The position numbers and the translations under genes are program-made. From Burkholderiaceae bacterium 16 (GTDB lineage: Bacteria; Pseudomonadota; Gammaproteobacteria; Burkholderiales; Burkholderiaceae): a stretch of DNA of 45,755 bases. The notes below the pieces were generated by a model. It saw only the letters and a list, made by a program, of their open reading frames with translations, made no database searches and was not told the origin of the DNA. How positions within the stretch are numbered: the first letter of the stretch is position 1; the number at the start of each line of letters is the position of its first letter. The stretch lies in contig JYOD01000127.1 in assembly GCA_000955785.1 (NCBI GenBank), positions 1 to 45,755 on the forward strand, written 5' to 3'. Positions 6,857-15,129 of this stretch are shown piece after piece.

Positions 6857-7345
6857 ATGGCAATCCGCAAACTCGCGCACTTCTCGATCCGCACCACGGA
6901 CCTCGAGACATCCTGCGCCTTCTATGAACGCATTCTCGGCTTCAGGCAAGGCTATCGGCCGCCTTTCGATTTCCCCGGCGCATGGCTGTACATGGGCGGT
7001 GACGAAGGTGACTTCGGCACCGTCCACATCATCGGCGTCGACCCGGACAACCCCGGCGGGCTGTCCGCCTACCTCGGCGACCGCGCCCCTGCGGCGGCGG
7101 GTACCGGCACCCTAGACCACATCGCGTTCCTGGCCACCGGCGTGGCGCAGATGTGGGCAAAGCTGGAAGCCGAGGGCATCCCGTGGCGCGACCGCACCGT
7201 CCCCAGCCTGGGCCTGCACCAGGTGTTTATCGAGGACCCTTCCGGCGTCACCATCGAACTGAACTACCCCGCCGCCGAGGTGGCGGGCCTTGAAATCCCG
7301 GGCAACGGCGCGCACGCGCCCCTCCCCGCGGTGGCAGGAGACTGA
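6857..7345 (+). CDS. VOC family protein (glyoxalase/dioxygenase superfamily)
   Basis: 162 residues with two beta-alpha-beta-beta-beta modules. Probable metal ligands are His8 (LAHFSI), His88 (LDHIAF) and Glu134 (VTIELNY), as in glyoxalase I, fosfomycin-resistance and extradiol-type members. The core blocks LETSCAFYERILGFR and HQVFIEDPSG are typical. The extra ~20 residues after the metal Glu are low-complexity. As first gene of an operon with an FAD hydroxylase and a carboxylate-type transporter it may act on a ring-hydroxylated product or its cleavage product; this is inference. It ends 2 bases before the next gene's ATG, implying translational coupling. Confidence 0.85.
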   Translation: MAIRKLAHFSIRTTDLETSCAFYERILGFRQGYRPPFDFPGAWLYMGGDEGDFGTVHIIGVDPDNPGGLSAYLGDRAPAAAGTGTLDHIAFLATGVAQMWAKLEAEGIPWRDRTVPSLGLHQVFIEDPSGVTIELNYPAAEVAGLEIPGNGAHAPLPAVAGD

Positions 7346-7347
7346 CC

Positions 7348-8571
7348 ATGACAACCCTATCGACACGGCCAAAGGCCATCATCGTAGGCGGCTCCCTGGG
7401 CGGGCTGTTCGCGGCCAACCTGCTCGCCCGCGGCGGGTGGGAGGTGGAAGTATGCGAGCGCGTTCCCGAAGCCCTCGCCGGGCGCGGCGCGGGCATCGTC
7501 ACGCATCCGGAATTGTTCGAGGCCCTGGCCGCCGCCGGGGTCGAGGTGGACGACTCCATCGGCGTGCAGGTGAAGTCCCGGCTGACGCTTGGCCAGGACG
7601 GCAGCGTCCTGGCCAAGCGTCAGCTGCCGCAAACACTGACGGCATGGGGCAAGATGTACCACGTGCTGCGCTCCGCCTTCACCGGGGGCACCTACCGCAC
7701 GGGCGCCAATGTGGTGTCGGTGCGCAGCGAGCCCGGCCACGCCGTGGTGATGCTGGACGACGGCTCGATCCATCACGCCGATCTTGTGGTCGCCGCGGAC
7801 GGCTTCCGCTCCGCGTTGCGCGAGTGCCTGTTGCCCGAGGCCCGGCTCCAGTACGCCGGCTACATCGCCTGGCGCGGCCTGGTGGACGAAACGAGCCTGA
7901 GCGAAGCCACGCGCGACATGCTGTTCGAGAAGTTCGCCTTCTGCCTGCCACCGCGCGAGCAGATCCTCGGCTACCCGGTGGCGGGCCAGGGCAACAGCAC
8001 TCGGGTTGGCGAGCGCCGCTACAACTTCGTGTGGTACCGCGCCACCAGCGAAGACATGGACCTGCCCGACCTGCTGACCGACGCCAGCGGCAAGCGCTGG
8101 TCCGGCGGCATCCCGCCAGCGCTGATCCGGCCGGACGTGCTGGCGAGCATGGAGGAAGCCGCGCAGGCCAACCTGGCACCCCAGTTCGGCGAGGTGGTGG
8201 CCAAGGCCGCACAGCCGTTGTTCCAGCCCATCTTCGACCTCGAGGTGCCGCGCATGGCGTTCGGCCGCGTGGCGCTGCTCGGCGACGCCGCCTTCGTAGC
8301 GCGCCCGCACTGCGGCATGGGCGTGACCAAGGCCGCGGGCGACGCCATGTCGCTGGTCAACGCGCTGCAAGCGCATGACAGCGTCAGTGCCGCACTGGAG
8401 AGCTACAGCGCCGAGCGCGTGCAGGTGGGTGCGGCCATCGTCCAGCACGCGCGCCACCTCGGCGCCTATATGCAGGCGCAACTCAAGAACGAGACCGACC
8501 GCCAGATGGCCGAGCGCTATCGCACGCCGGAAGCCGTGATGCGCGAGACGGCGGTGTCGACGCGCTTCTGA
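7348..8571 (+). CDS. FAD-dependent aromatic monooxygenase (2,6-dihydroxypyridine 3-monooxygenase-like)
   Basis: 407 residues, class A flavoprotein hydroxylase. Dinucleotide-binding motif VGGSLGGLFAANLL near residue 13, acidic residue closing the second strand (VCER), the DG motif VVAADGFRS near 150, and the GD motif GRVALLGDAAF near 310. The following ARPHCGMGVTKA block resembles the 2,6-dihydroxypyridine hydroxylase group. Such enzymes use NAD(P)H and O2 to hydroxylate a phenolic or hydroxypyridine ring in the cytoplasm. A paralogue at 35642-36796 shares the GGSLGGLF, YAGY(I/V)AWRG and GDAAFVARPH blocks. Spacing to the VOC gene is 2 bases and to the DUF485 gene about 50. Exact substrate unknown. 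Confidence 0.88.
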   Translation: MTTLSTRPKAIIVGGSLGGLFAANLLARGGWEVEVCERVPEALAGRGAGIVTHPELFEALAAAGVEVDDSIGVQVKSRLTLGQDGSVLAKRQLPQTLTAWGKMYHVLRSAFTGGTYRTGANVVSVRSEPGHAVVMLDDGSIHHADLVVAADGFRSALRECLLPEARLQYAGYIAWRGLVDETSLSEATRDMLFEKFAFCLPPREQILGYPVAGQGNSTRVGERRYNFVWYRATSEDMDLPDLLTDASGKRWSGGIPPALIRPDVLASMEEAAQANLAPQFGEVVAKAAQPLFQPIFDLEVPRMAFGRVALLGDAAFVARPHCGMGVTKAAGDAMSLVNALQAHDSVSAALESYSAERVQVGAAIVQHARHLGAYMQAQLKNETDRQMAERYRTPEAVMRETAVSTRF

Positions 8572-8620
8572 GCGCGCCGCCGCCCCACGCCAAACCAACC
8601 GCCCCCAAACGGAGACAACC

Positions 8621-8983
8621 TTGGAACACACCGCCCCCACCTTTGCCGCAGCCGCCCGCGAAAGCGCCGCGCCCGCCGCGGCCCCACCAAATCCCCTGCT
8701 CGCCAATCCGGCATTCCAGTCCCTGGTGCGCGCGCGGCGCAGGTTCGCGTGGGCCCTGACCGCCATCATGCTGGCGGTGTACTTCGGCTACATCCTCACG
8801 CTCGCCTTCCGGCCCGCGCTGCTGGGCCGCCAACTGAACCTGGGCCAGCCCATGAGCGTGGGCATTCCCGTGGGCTTCGGCATGTTCGCGGTGACCTTCC
8901 TGCTGGTGGCGGTGTACGTGCATCGCACCAACACCGTGTACGACCAGCGCATCAGCGACCTCAAGCAAGGGGCAGCAAAATGA
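8621..8983 (+). CDS. DUF485 membrane protein (YjcH-like)
   Basis: 120 residues, starting at TTG 8621 (GGAGA eight bases upstream). The first ~45 residues are Ala/Pro-rich and cytoplasmic. Two membrane segments follow, about 50-68 (ALTAIMLAVYFGYILTLAF) and 85-105 (GIPVGFGMFAVTFLLVAVYV). DUF485 proteins are encoded in front of ActP/SSS acetate-type permeases in many proteobacteria and are thought to assist them. Here the stop overlaps the start of the permease (ATGA), as in yjcH-actP. Confidence 0.85.
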   Translation: MEHTAPTFAAAARESAAPAAAPPNPLLANPAFQSLVRARRRFAWALTAIMLAVYFGYILTLAFRPALLGRQLNLGQPMSVGIPVGFGMFAVTFLLVAVYVHRTNTVYDQRISDLKQGAAK

Positions 8984-10620
8984 AGCAAACCGCCATTTCC
9001 GCCATTGCCGCAGCCCTGCTGCTTACCGCTCTGCCCGCGTTCGCGGCGCCGGGTCCGGTGGGCCAGGGCATGAACGTCATCGCCATCGCCATGTTCCTGG
9101 TGTTCGTCGCCGCCACGCTCCTGGTCACGCGCTGGGCCGCCAGGAGCAACCACAGCGTGGCCGACCACTACGCCGCGGGCGGCAAGATCACCGCCCTGCA
9201 GAACGGCTGGGCCATCGCCGGCGACTACATGTCGGCGGCCTCCCTGCTTGGCATCTCCGCGCTGGTCTTCACCAGCGGCTACGACGGCCTGATCTATTCC
9301 ATCGGCTTTCTCGCCAGCTGGCCGATCATCCTGTTCCTGATCGCCGAGCCGCTGCGCAACCTCGGCCGCTTCACGCTGGCGGACGTGGTCTCCTACCGCC
9401 TGCAGCAGCGCCCCATCCGCGCGTTCTCCGCGTCCAGTTCCATCGTCATCGTGCTGCTGTACCTGGTGTCGCAGATGGTGGGGGCCGGCAAGCTGGTGGA
9501 ACTGCTGTTCGGCTTCAGCTACACGGCGGCGGTCGTGCTGGTCGGCGTGCTGATGGTGGTCTATGTGTTCTTCGGCGGCATGCTGGCCACCACCTGGATC
9601 CAGATCATCAAGGCGGTGCTGCTGCTCGCCGGCGCTGCCTTCATGGCGTTCATGGTCATGAGCCGCTTCGGCTTCAGCCTGAACGCGCTGTTCGCGCAGG
9701 CCATCGAGGCCCACGGCAAGCACGCGGCCATCATGAGCCCGGGCGGCCTGGTCTCCGATCCCGTCTCGGCGGTATCGCTCGGCCTGGCGCTGATCTTCGG
9801 TACCGCCGGCCTGCCGCATATCCTGATGCGCTTCTTCACCGTCGGCGACGTCAAGGCGGCACGCAAGAGCATTCTCTATGCCACCGGCATCGTCGGCATC
9901 GGCTACGCGCTGATCATCATCATCGGCTTTGGCACCATCGCGCTGGTGGCCAGCGATCCGGCCTACCACACGCCCGCCGGCGCGGTGATCGGCGGCGTCA
10001 ACATGGTGGCCGTGCACCTGGCCCATGCCGTCGGCGGCAACCTGTTCCTCGGCTTCATCTGCGCGGTGGCGTTCTCGACCATCCTGGCCGTGGTGGCGGG
10101 GCTGACGCTGGCCGGTTCCTCGGCCATCTCGCACGATCTCTATGCCAAGGTCCTGCGCCAGGGCAACGCCACCGACAAGGAGGAGATGCGTGTCTCCCGG
10201 ATGACCACGCTCGTGCTGGGCGTACTGTCCATCCTGCTGGGCATCCTGTTCGAGAAGCAGACCATTGCCTTTATCGTCAGCCTGACTTTTTCCATCGCCG
10301 CCAGCTCGAATTTCCCTGTGCTGCTGCTGTCGATCTACTGGCGCGGGCTGACCACCCGGGGCGCCGTGGCGGGCGGCTCGCTCGGGCTGCTGACCGCGGT
10401 GGTGCTGACGGTGCTGAGCCCGACCGTGTGGGTGCAGGTGCTCGGCCATGCGAGTGCCGTCTACCCGTACGAATATCCGGCACTGTTCTCCATGCTGGTG
10501 GCCTTTGCCGGCATCTACGTGTTCTCGGTCACCGACCGGTCCGCGCGCGGTGCGCGCGAACGCGGCGCCTTCAACAATCAGCTGGTCGATTGCGAGCTCG
10601 GGCTGGTCAGGCCGCAGTAG
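8980..10620 (+). CDS. Sodium:solute symporter, acetate permease ActP family
   Basis: 546 residues. It begins with a cleavable-type signal (ALLLTALPAFA) as E. coli ActP does, followed by about 13 membrane helices. Characteristic SSS blocks: DHYAAGGKITALQNGWAIAG, GDYMSAASLLGIS, the TAGLPHILMRFFTV segment and VAFSTILAVVAGL. ActP proteins take up acetate and other short carboxylates with Na+ or H+. In this operon with a ring hydroxylase, import of an aromatic or heteroaromatic carboxylate is an alternative. The C-terminal tail after the last helix is about 35 residues. A hairpin at 10635-10658 follows the stop. Confidence 0.9.
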   Translation: MKQTAISAIAAALLLTALPAFAAPGPVGQGMNVIAIAMFLVFVAATLLVTRWAARSNHSVADHYAAGGKITALQNGWAIAGDYMSAASLLGISALVFTSGYDGLIYSIGFLASWPIILFLIAEPLRNLGRFTLADVVSYRLQQRPIRAFSASSSIVIVLLYLVSQMVGAGKLVELLFGFSYTAAVVLVGVLMVVYVFFGGMLATTWIQIIKAVLLLAGAAFMAFMVMSRFGFSLNALFAQAIEAHGKHAAIMSPGGLVSDPVSAVSLGLALIFGTAGLPHILMRFFTVGDVKAARKSILYATGIVGIGYALIIIIGFGTIALVASDPAYHTPAGAVIGGVNMVAVHLAHAVGGNLFLGFICAVAFSTILAVVAGLTLAGSSAISHDLYAKVLRQGNATDKEEMRVSRMTTLVLGVLSILLGILFEKQTIAFIVSLTFSIAASSNFPVLLLSIYWRGLTTRGAVAGGSLGLLTAVVLTVLSPTVWVQVLGHASAVYPYEYPALFSMLVAFAGIYVFSVTDRSARGARERGAFNNQLVDCELGLVRPQ

Positions 10621-10634
10621 TACCCGTGCCCTGT

Positions 10635-10658
10635 GCTGCCGGCCGCACTGCCGGCAGC
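10635..10658 (+). terminator. Hairpin after the symporter gene
   Basis: A 9-bp GC-rich stem (GCTGCCGGC with GCCGGCAGC) and 6-base loop lie 15 bases after the stop codon. There is no U-tract, so termination is only possible or partial, and read-through into the TetR gene cannot be excluded. Confidence 0.4.
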
Positions 10659-10670
10659 CCGGCCGCGCCT

Positions 10671-10686
10671 CAATTTATCACCCGAT
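10671..10686 (+). promoter_or_regulatory. Operator candidate in front of the second TetR gene
   Basis: CAATTTATCACCCGAT matches 15 of 16 bases of the site at 6809-6824. It begins 69 bases before the TetR start. Autoregulation plus control of the upstream operon by this TetR is the simple inference. Confidence 0.6.
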
Positions 10687-10739
10687 TGGTACAATGCCGC
10701 AAGCGCTCCGCACGGGACGTGCCTGCCACAGGTGAACGA

Positions 10740-11423
10740 ATGAAACGAGACGCAACGCCGACCGAGAACGATGCACCGGCCAAGACCGGAAAACGGCTGC
10801 TCCCCGAAGAGCGGGAGCAGCAGATCGTGCAGAAGGCCATCGAACACTTCACGCGCAACGGCTTCTCCGGCAGCACGCGCGATCTCGCCAAGCAGATCGG
10901 CGTCACCCAGCCCCTGCTGTACCGCTACTTCTCGAGCAAGGAGGCGCTGATCGATCGCGTCTACAGCGAAGTGTTCCAGTGGCGGCCCGACTGGGAACGC
11001 CAGATCGCCGATCGCGCCACGCCGCTGACCGAACGGCTGTATGCGTTCTACCTCGACTACGCCTCCGTGATCCTGCGCGAGGAATGGATCCGGGTCTTCA
11101 TCTTTGCCGGCCTCACGCGCGAAGGCATCAACAACAAGTACCTCAACAAGCTGCGCAGCAAGGTCTTCCTGCCCGTGCTGGCCGAGGTGCGTGCCGAGTA
11201 CGGCATCCCGGAGCCGCGCAACGCGGCAGAGCTGGAAGCCGAGGTCGAGATGATATGGGGCCTGCACGCAGCCATCTTCTATCTCGGCGTGCGCAAATGG
11301 GTCTACGGCCTCAAGGTACCCTCGGACATCGACGCCGTGATCCGCCGCAAGGTGGACATGTTTCTCCACGGCGCGCCTGCCGTCATGCGTTCCCTGCGCG
11401 CGCCCGACAAGCCCGGCAAATGA
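10740..11423 (+). CDS. TetR family transcriptional regulator
   Basis: 227 residues; ATG at 10740-10742 opens MKRDATPTE. The helix-turn-helix is at about residues 45-70: GSTRDLAKQIGVTQPLLYRYFSSKEALI. The N-terminal 20 residues are polar and probably disordered. The C-terminal domain is helical (REEWIRVFIFAGLTREGINNKYL), with a length usual for the family. It follows the ActP gene by 119 bases, and the 16-bp motif shared by its own leader and the leader of the VOC operon suggests it controls both. The ligand may be the substrate or product of the FAD monooxygenase (inference). Confidence 0.9.
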   Translation: MKRDATPTENDAPAKTGKRLLPEEREQQIVQKAIEHFTRNGFSGSTRDLAKQIGVTQPLLYRYFSSKEALIDRVYSEVFQWRPDWERQIADRATPLTERLYAFYLDYASVILREEWIRVFIFAGLTREGINNKYLNKLRSKVFLPVLAEVRAEYGIPEPRNAAELEAEVEMIWGLHAAIFYLGVRKWVYGLKVPSDIDAVIRRKVDMFLHGAPAVMRSLRAPDKPGK

Positions 11424-11469
11424 GTCCCTGCGAGGATAATCGACGCCCCTCTCCGCTGGAGTCTTACCC

Positions 11470-12393
11470 ATGGACAAGCTGCTGGCATTGAAGCTGTTCG
11501 TCGAGACGGTCGACGCCAAGGGGTTCTCCTCCGCCGCGCGCCGGGTCAACCTGGCCACGTCATCGGTGACCCGCATGATGGATAGCCTGGAGGAGGAACT
11601 GGGCACCGTGCTGCTGAACCGGTCGACGCGGCAGGTGACGGTGTCCGAAGCCGGCGCAGCCTATTACCAGCGGGCGCGCAAGATCCTCGACGCGGTGGCG
11701 GAAGCCGATGCGCTGATCGCCGACCGCGGCGATACGCCGGTGGGCCAGCTTCGCGTGTCGCTGCCGGTGGCGTTCGGGCGCCGCTGCATCGCGCCGTTCC
11801 TCGGCAGCCTGCTCGCGCAGTATCCGAAGCTGGAGCTGGAGGTAACGCTGACCGACGAGATCGTCGACTTGCTCGGCCAACGCATTGATCTGTCCATCCG
11901 CCTGGGCAGCGCCGCGTCGCTCGACGAAGTGGTGGCGCGTCAGATCGGCACGTTCCGGCGCAGGGTGGTGGCAAGTCCGGGCTATCTGCAGCAGCGCGGC
12001 ATCCCCGCCGCGCCGGCGGAGCTGGCCGGGCACGCGTGCCTGCGCTTCACCTACGGCGCGGGCCAGCAGATGTGGACCTTCCTGCGCGGCACCGAGGAAG
12101 TCCAGGTGCCCGTTCCGGGCACCTTCAGGAGCAACAACGCCGAAGTGCTGCGCGAACTGGCGCTGGCCGACGGCGGCATCGCCCTGCTGCCCGACTGGCT
12201 GGTCGACGAGGATATACAGGGCGGGCGCCTGACCGCCATCCTGGACGACTGGACCGTCAACCCCAACCGCGCCAGCTCGGCCATCTCCGCGCTCTACCTG
12301 CCCAACCAGCGCGGCTCGCGGCGCATCGCCGCTTTCCTCGACTTTCTCTCGCGGATTCCCGGCCCGACCGGCGGGAAAGAAGCGGGCGGCTGA
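11470..12393 (+). CDS. LysR family transcriptional regulator
   Basis: 307 residues. N-terminal winged helix at residues ~5-62: LKLFVETVDAKGFSSAARRV, then SSVTRMMDSLEEELGTVLLNR is the canonical LysR DNA-binding block. The C-terminal effector domain (~90-300) has two alpha/beta lobes of the CrgA/AaeR type (PVGQLRVSLPVAFGRR, RQIGTFRRRVVASPGYL, NNAEVLRELALADGGIALLPDWLV). The gene is 178 bases upstream of, and in the same direction as, an Old Yellow Enzyme gene, which is its likely target. It lies 46 bases after the TetR gene. Confidence 0.92.
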   Translation: MDKLLALKLFVETVDAKGFSSAARRVNLATSSVTRMMDSLEEELGTVLLNRSTRQVTVSEAGAAYYQRARKILDAVAEADALIADRGDTPVGQLRVSLPVAFGRRCIAPFLGSLLAQYPKLELEVTLTDEIVDLLGQRIDLSIRLGSAASLDEVVARQIGTFRRRVVASPGYLQQRGIPAAPAELAGHACLRFTYGAGQQMWTFLRGTEEVQVPVPGTFRSNNAEVLRELALADGGIALLPDWLVDEDIQGGRLTAILDDWTVNPNRASSAISALYLPNQRGSRRIAAFLDFLSRIPGPTGGKEAGG

Positions 12394-12431
12394 CTCCCCT
12401 TCCCTTTCCCCGCCCCTTGCCCCCAGCGCAA

Positions 12432-12443
12432 CGCAACGTTGCG
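12432..12443. promoter_or_regulatory. Perfect 12-bp palindrome between LysR and OYE genes
   Basis: CGCAACGTTGCG, a perfect palindrome 127 bases upstream of the OYE start and just behind the LysR gene. It lacks the usual T-N11-A form, so assigning it as the LysR site is only a guess. Confidence 0.3.
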
Positions 12444-12570
12444 CGGCGGCCCGATTCTCCGCCGATGGGTTGGCGCCTAACCTTCAGGTCATCTCTTTTC
12501 GAGACAGGCAGCGCGGCGCGAAGGCAAGCCTGCAGCCGCCGCCCCCCAGCGCACCTGACGGAGAACCACC

Positions 12571-13683
12571 GTGACCCACCATCTTTTCACCCCCATTCGC
12601 CTCGGCAACCATACCCTGCCGCATCGTGTTGCCATGGCGCCGCTGACGCGCTCGCGCGCCGGCCAGCCCGGCAACGTGCCCACCGCCATGAACGTCGAGT
12701 ACTACCGGCAGCGTGCCGGCGCGGCGCTGATCGTCACCGAAGCCACGCAGATCTCGCAGCAGGGCCAGGGCTACGCCTGGACGCCGGGCATCCATAGCGA
12801 GGAGCAGACCCAGGGATGGCAGGCCGTCAGCGATGCCGTGCACGACCAGGGCGGCATCATCTTCATGCAGCTGTGGCACGTCGGCCGCGTTTCGCACCCC
12901 GTGTTCCAGCCCGGCGGCGCGCTGCCCGTGGCGCCCAGCGCCCTGCCCGTCCCCGGCAAGACCTTCATCATCGACGCGCAGGGCAACGGCGCCTGGGGCG
13001 ACGTGCCGGTGCCCCAGGCGCTGACCCTCGACGGCATCCGCGACATCGTGTCCGACTACCGGCGCGCCGCCCGCAACGCCATGGCCGCGGGCATGGACGG
13101 CGTGGAGATCCACGCCGGCAACGGCTACCTGCTCGACCAGTTCATCAATTCCAGCAGCAACCAGCGCGACGACGCCTACGGCGGCAGCATCGAGAACCGG
13201 GCACGGCTGCTGCTGGAGGTGGTGGACGCGATCGCGGCGGAGGTGGGGCCCGCGCGCGTTGCCGTGCGGCTGACGCCCATGGGACGCTTCATGGGCATGG
13301 GAGATGTGTCGCCCGAAGAGACCTTCGGCTATATCGTGCGCCAGCTCGATACCCGTGGCCTGGCCTATCTGCACCTGGTCGAGCCGGCCATGGTCGGCAC
13401 GGTCAAGGAGGAGCACGCCGATCCCCGCCGGGACGCGATCATCCAGCAACTGCGCGCGGCCTACCACGGTGTGCTGATGCTGGCGGGCGGCTACGGGCGC
13501 GACAGCGCCGAGCACGCGCTCGCCAGCGGCCGCGCCGACATCATCGCCTTTGGCCGCCCGTTCATCGCCAATCCCGACCTGCCCGTCCGGCTGCGCGGCG
13601 GCCTGCCGCTGAACGCGCCCGATGCCTCGTCCTTCTTCGGCGGCGGCGCCGGTGGCTACATCGACTATCCGGCCGCGGCGTGA
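12571..13683 (+). CDS. Old Yellow Enzyme family alkene reductase (NemA-like)
   Basis: 370 residues, an FMN-containing TIM barrel. Visible signs: MAPLTRSRA near the N-terminus (FMN binding), EATQIS, QLWHVGR, the substrate pair His181/Asn184 in HAGNGYLLDQF, NQRDDAYGGSIENR, and FGRPFIANPDL near the C-terminus. Members reduce electron-poor double bonds, N-ethylmaleimide or nitro compounds with NAD(P)H in the cytoplasm. The start is GTG at 12571 with GGAGA upstream; the next residues (HHLFTPIRLGNHTLPHR) are the normal N-terminus, so the start is secure. Probably regulated by the LysR gene upstream. Confidence 0.92.
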   Translation: MTHHLFTPIRLGNHTLPHRVAMAPLTRSRAGQPGNVPTAMNVEYYRQRAGAALIVTEATQISQQGQGYAWTPGIHSEEQTQGWQAVSDAVHDQGGIIFMQLWHVGRVSHPVFQPGGALPVAPSALPVPGKTFIIDAQGNGAWGDVPVPQALTLDGIRDIVSDYRRAARNAMAAGMDGVEIHAGNGYLLDQFINSSSNQRDDAYGGSIENRARLLLEVVDAIAAEVGPARVAVRLTPMGRFMGMGDVSPEETFGYIVRQLDTRGLAYLHLVEPAMVGTVKEEHADPRRDAIIQQLRAAYHGVLMLAGGYGRDSAEHALASGRADIIAFGRPFIANPDLPVRLRGGLPLNAPDASSFFGGGAGGYIDYPAAA

Positions 13684-14007
13684 ACGCGGGGCGTGCGGGG
13701 GCTTGGGCCGTAGGCCCGATTGTGGCCAGTCATACCAAGGTCTGATTTCCCTAAACGCATACGCTAGCCGACCCGTCCTGATGGACAGCGGCATAGGCAA
13801 TGCGGCACACCTATGATGTTGACAAGGCACGGCGCCAGCAGGGACGCTCCGCGGTATTGGAGCATCCGGGCATCGGGCAGCGGGTGTGGCGGGGGCTGGC
13901 CCCGCCCTGCCGTACAGCGCCTCCTCCTTGCCGGGCCGCGCCTCCAGCATCCCCGGGGCCGGCCGGCTTTTCTTCACGCCGGCTTGCCGCCATCGGGTGC
14001 GCCCGGC
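13684..14007. other. Convergent intergenic region (324 bases) with weak hairpin
   Basis: It lies between the ends of the OYE and response-regulator genes. A short stem, GGGCC/GGCCC at 13705-13717 with a 3-base loop, could help termination. Otherwise I see no gene or repeat. Confidence 0.4.
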
Positions 14008-14682
14008 CTAGCCTTCGGCGTGGCACACGCCCAACTTCTGCGCCATCAGTACCAGATCGGCAAAGGTGCGCGCCTTCATCTTGCGCATGGCCTGTCCGCG
14101 GTGGATCTTCACCGTGACCTCGCTGATGCCAATCTCGCCGGCAATCTGCTTGTTCATCAGCCCGGAGACCGCCAATGCCATGACTTCCGACTCGCGCGGC
14201 GTCAGGGTCTGGAAGCTGGCGCGCAGCATCTGGAGCCGGCGCATGCCCTCGCGCCGCCGCCGGTCTTTCTCCAGCGCCACCGATACCGCGTCGAGCAGGT
14301 CCTGGTCGCGGAACGGCTTGGCCATGAAGTCTTCGGCGCCGGCCTTCATCGCGGCCACGGTCATCGCGATATCGCCGTAGCCGGTCATGAAGATGATCGG
14401 CACGTGGATACCCAGCTGCGCCAGGCGCGCCTGCAGGTCCAGTCCGCTCGGGCCGCGCAGCCTGACATCGAGAACCAGGCAGCAAGGCACGTCCTGCATC
14501 TGGTACTCGAGCAACTCCGCGGCCGAGCCGAACAATGCAACATTCATGCCGACCGAGCGGAACAGATTGCCGAGCGCGCCGCGCAGCATGGCATCGTCGT
14601 CGACGACCAGCACCAATGCTTCGTCCCGAGCGCTCGGCTCGGCGGGCTCCAGGCTTTGGGATGTCACGATCTGCTTCTCCAT
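14008..14682 (-). CDS. Response regulator, FixJ/NarL type (receiver plus LuxR HTH)
   Basis: 224 residues. Receiver domain ~22-140: acidic pocket VVDDD (27-30), phosphoacceptor Asp72 (LVLDVRL), conserved Thr100 (FMTGYGD) and Lys122 (AKPF). A LuxR-type helix-turn-helix follows (~157-215): LTPRESEVMALAVSGLMNKQ and ISEVTVKIHRGQAMRKM. This arrangement is that of FixJ, StyR and TodT regulators, which activate catabolic or respiratory genes after phosphorylation. It is divergent from the YcaC-like/alpha-beta hydrolase/amidohydrolase operon, which it probably activates. No histidine kinase is adjacent; the 1727-residue kinase at the far end of that operon is the best partner. Confidence 0.92.
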   Translation of the reverse strand: MEKQIVTSQSLEPAEPSARDEALVLVVDDDAMLRGALGNLFRSVGMNVALFGSAAELLEYQMQDVPCCLVLDVRLRGPSGLDLQARLAQLGIHVPIIFMTGYGDIAMTVAAMKAGAEDFMAKPFRDQDLLDAVSVALEKDRRRREGMRRLQMLRASFQTLTPRESEVMALAVSGLMNKQIAGEIGISEVTVKIHRGQAMRKMKARTFADLVLMAQKLGVCHAEG

Positions 14683-15129
14683 TCAGCGTCAAAAAAGACC
14701 GGCAGGCGCTCGGCCATGCCGGTTGCTGTCCGGGGCTGCGCGGCATCCCCGTTTGGAATCTACGCCACTGTCTCGCCTTTGTATTGTCAATTTGTGCCGC
14801 CGGTTTTGTCTATTGTTGTCTATTGTTCTTCAAACCGTGGTCGACACAATAAAGTTAGTTATCAGGCGCTTCGTGATTGCTGCGCCCGTCCTGCCCGCAT
14901 ACACCCCGACGGCAGCCGACTAATACGAACAGACGATGGTGATTTCCTCCGGGCAAGTTTAGCCTTCGCTCGGGTTGCTTGCGCAGAGAGATCCAGCCTC
15001 ACTCCCGCGCATCACGGCCGCGCCGCTGCCGTGATCGGGCGCCGCAGCAACCCACCAGGAATCGGCCGTCTGCCGCCAGTGCCGCGTCATGTCTGCACGA
15101 TCCCGACAACCCAACCTCAGGAAAGAATC
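14683..15129. promoter_or_regulatory. Divergent control region of the response regulator and hydrolase operon
   Basis: 447 bases without a credible gene. The part 14770-14865 is AT-rich and repeats TATTGT at 14782, 14811 and 14821, plus the inverse ACAATA at 14846. The decamer TTGTCTATTG occurs twice in immediate tandem (14806-14825), one helical turn apart. This is what a FixJ-type activator site could look like. The promoter itself could not be fixed. Confidence 0.5.

Noticed and set aside
7357..8769. Minus-strand ORF of 470 codons opposite the FAD monooxygenase
   Set aside because: Arg/His/Gln/Ala-rich shadow of GC-rich codons; the plus strand has clear flavoprotein motifs.
8788..10449. 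Minus-strand ORF of 553 codons opposite the ActP gene
   Set aside because: Low-complexity His/Asp/Gln-rich translation typical of antisense to a membrane protein gene.
13813..15129. Upstream extension of the YcaC-like hydrolase frame
   Set aside because: It crosses the response-regulator gene on the other strand and has no protein pattern; ATG 15130 has a good ribosome site.
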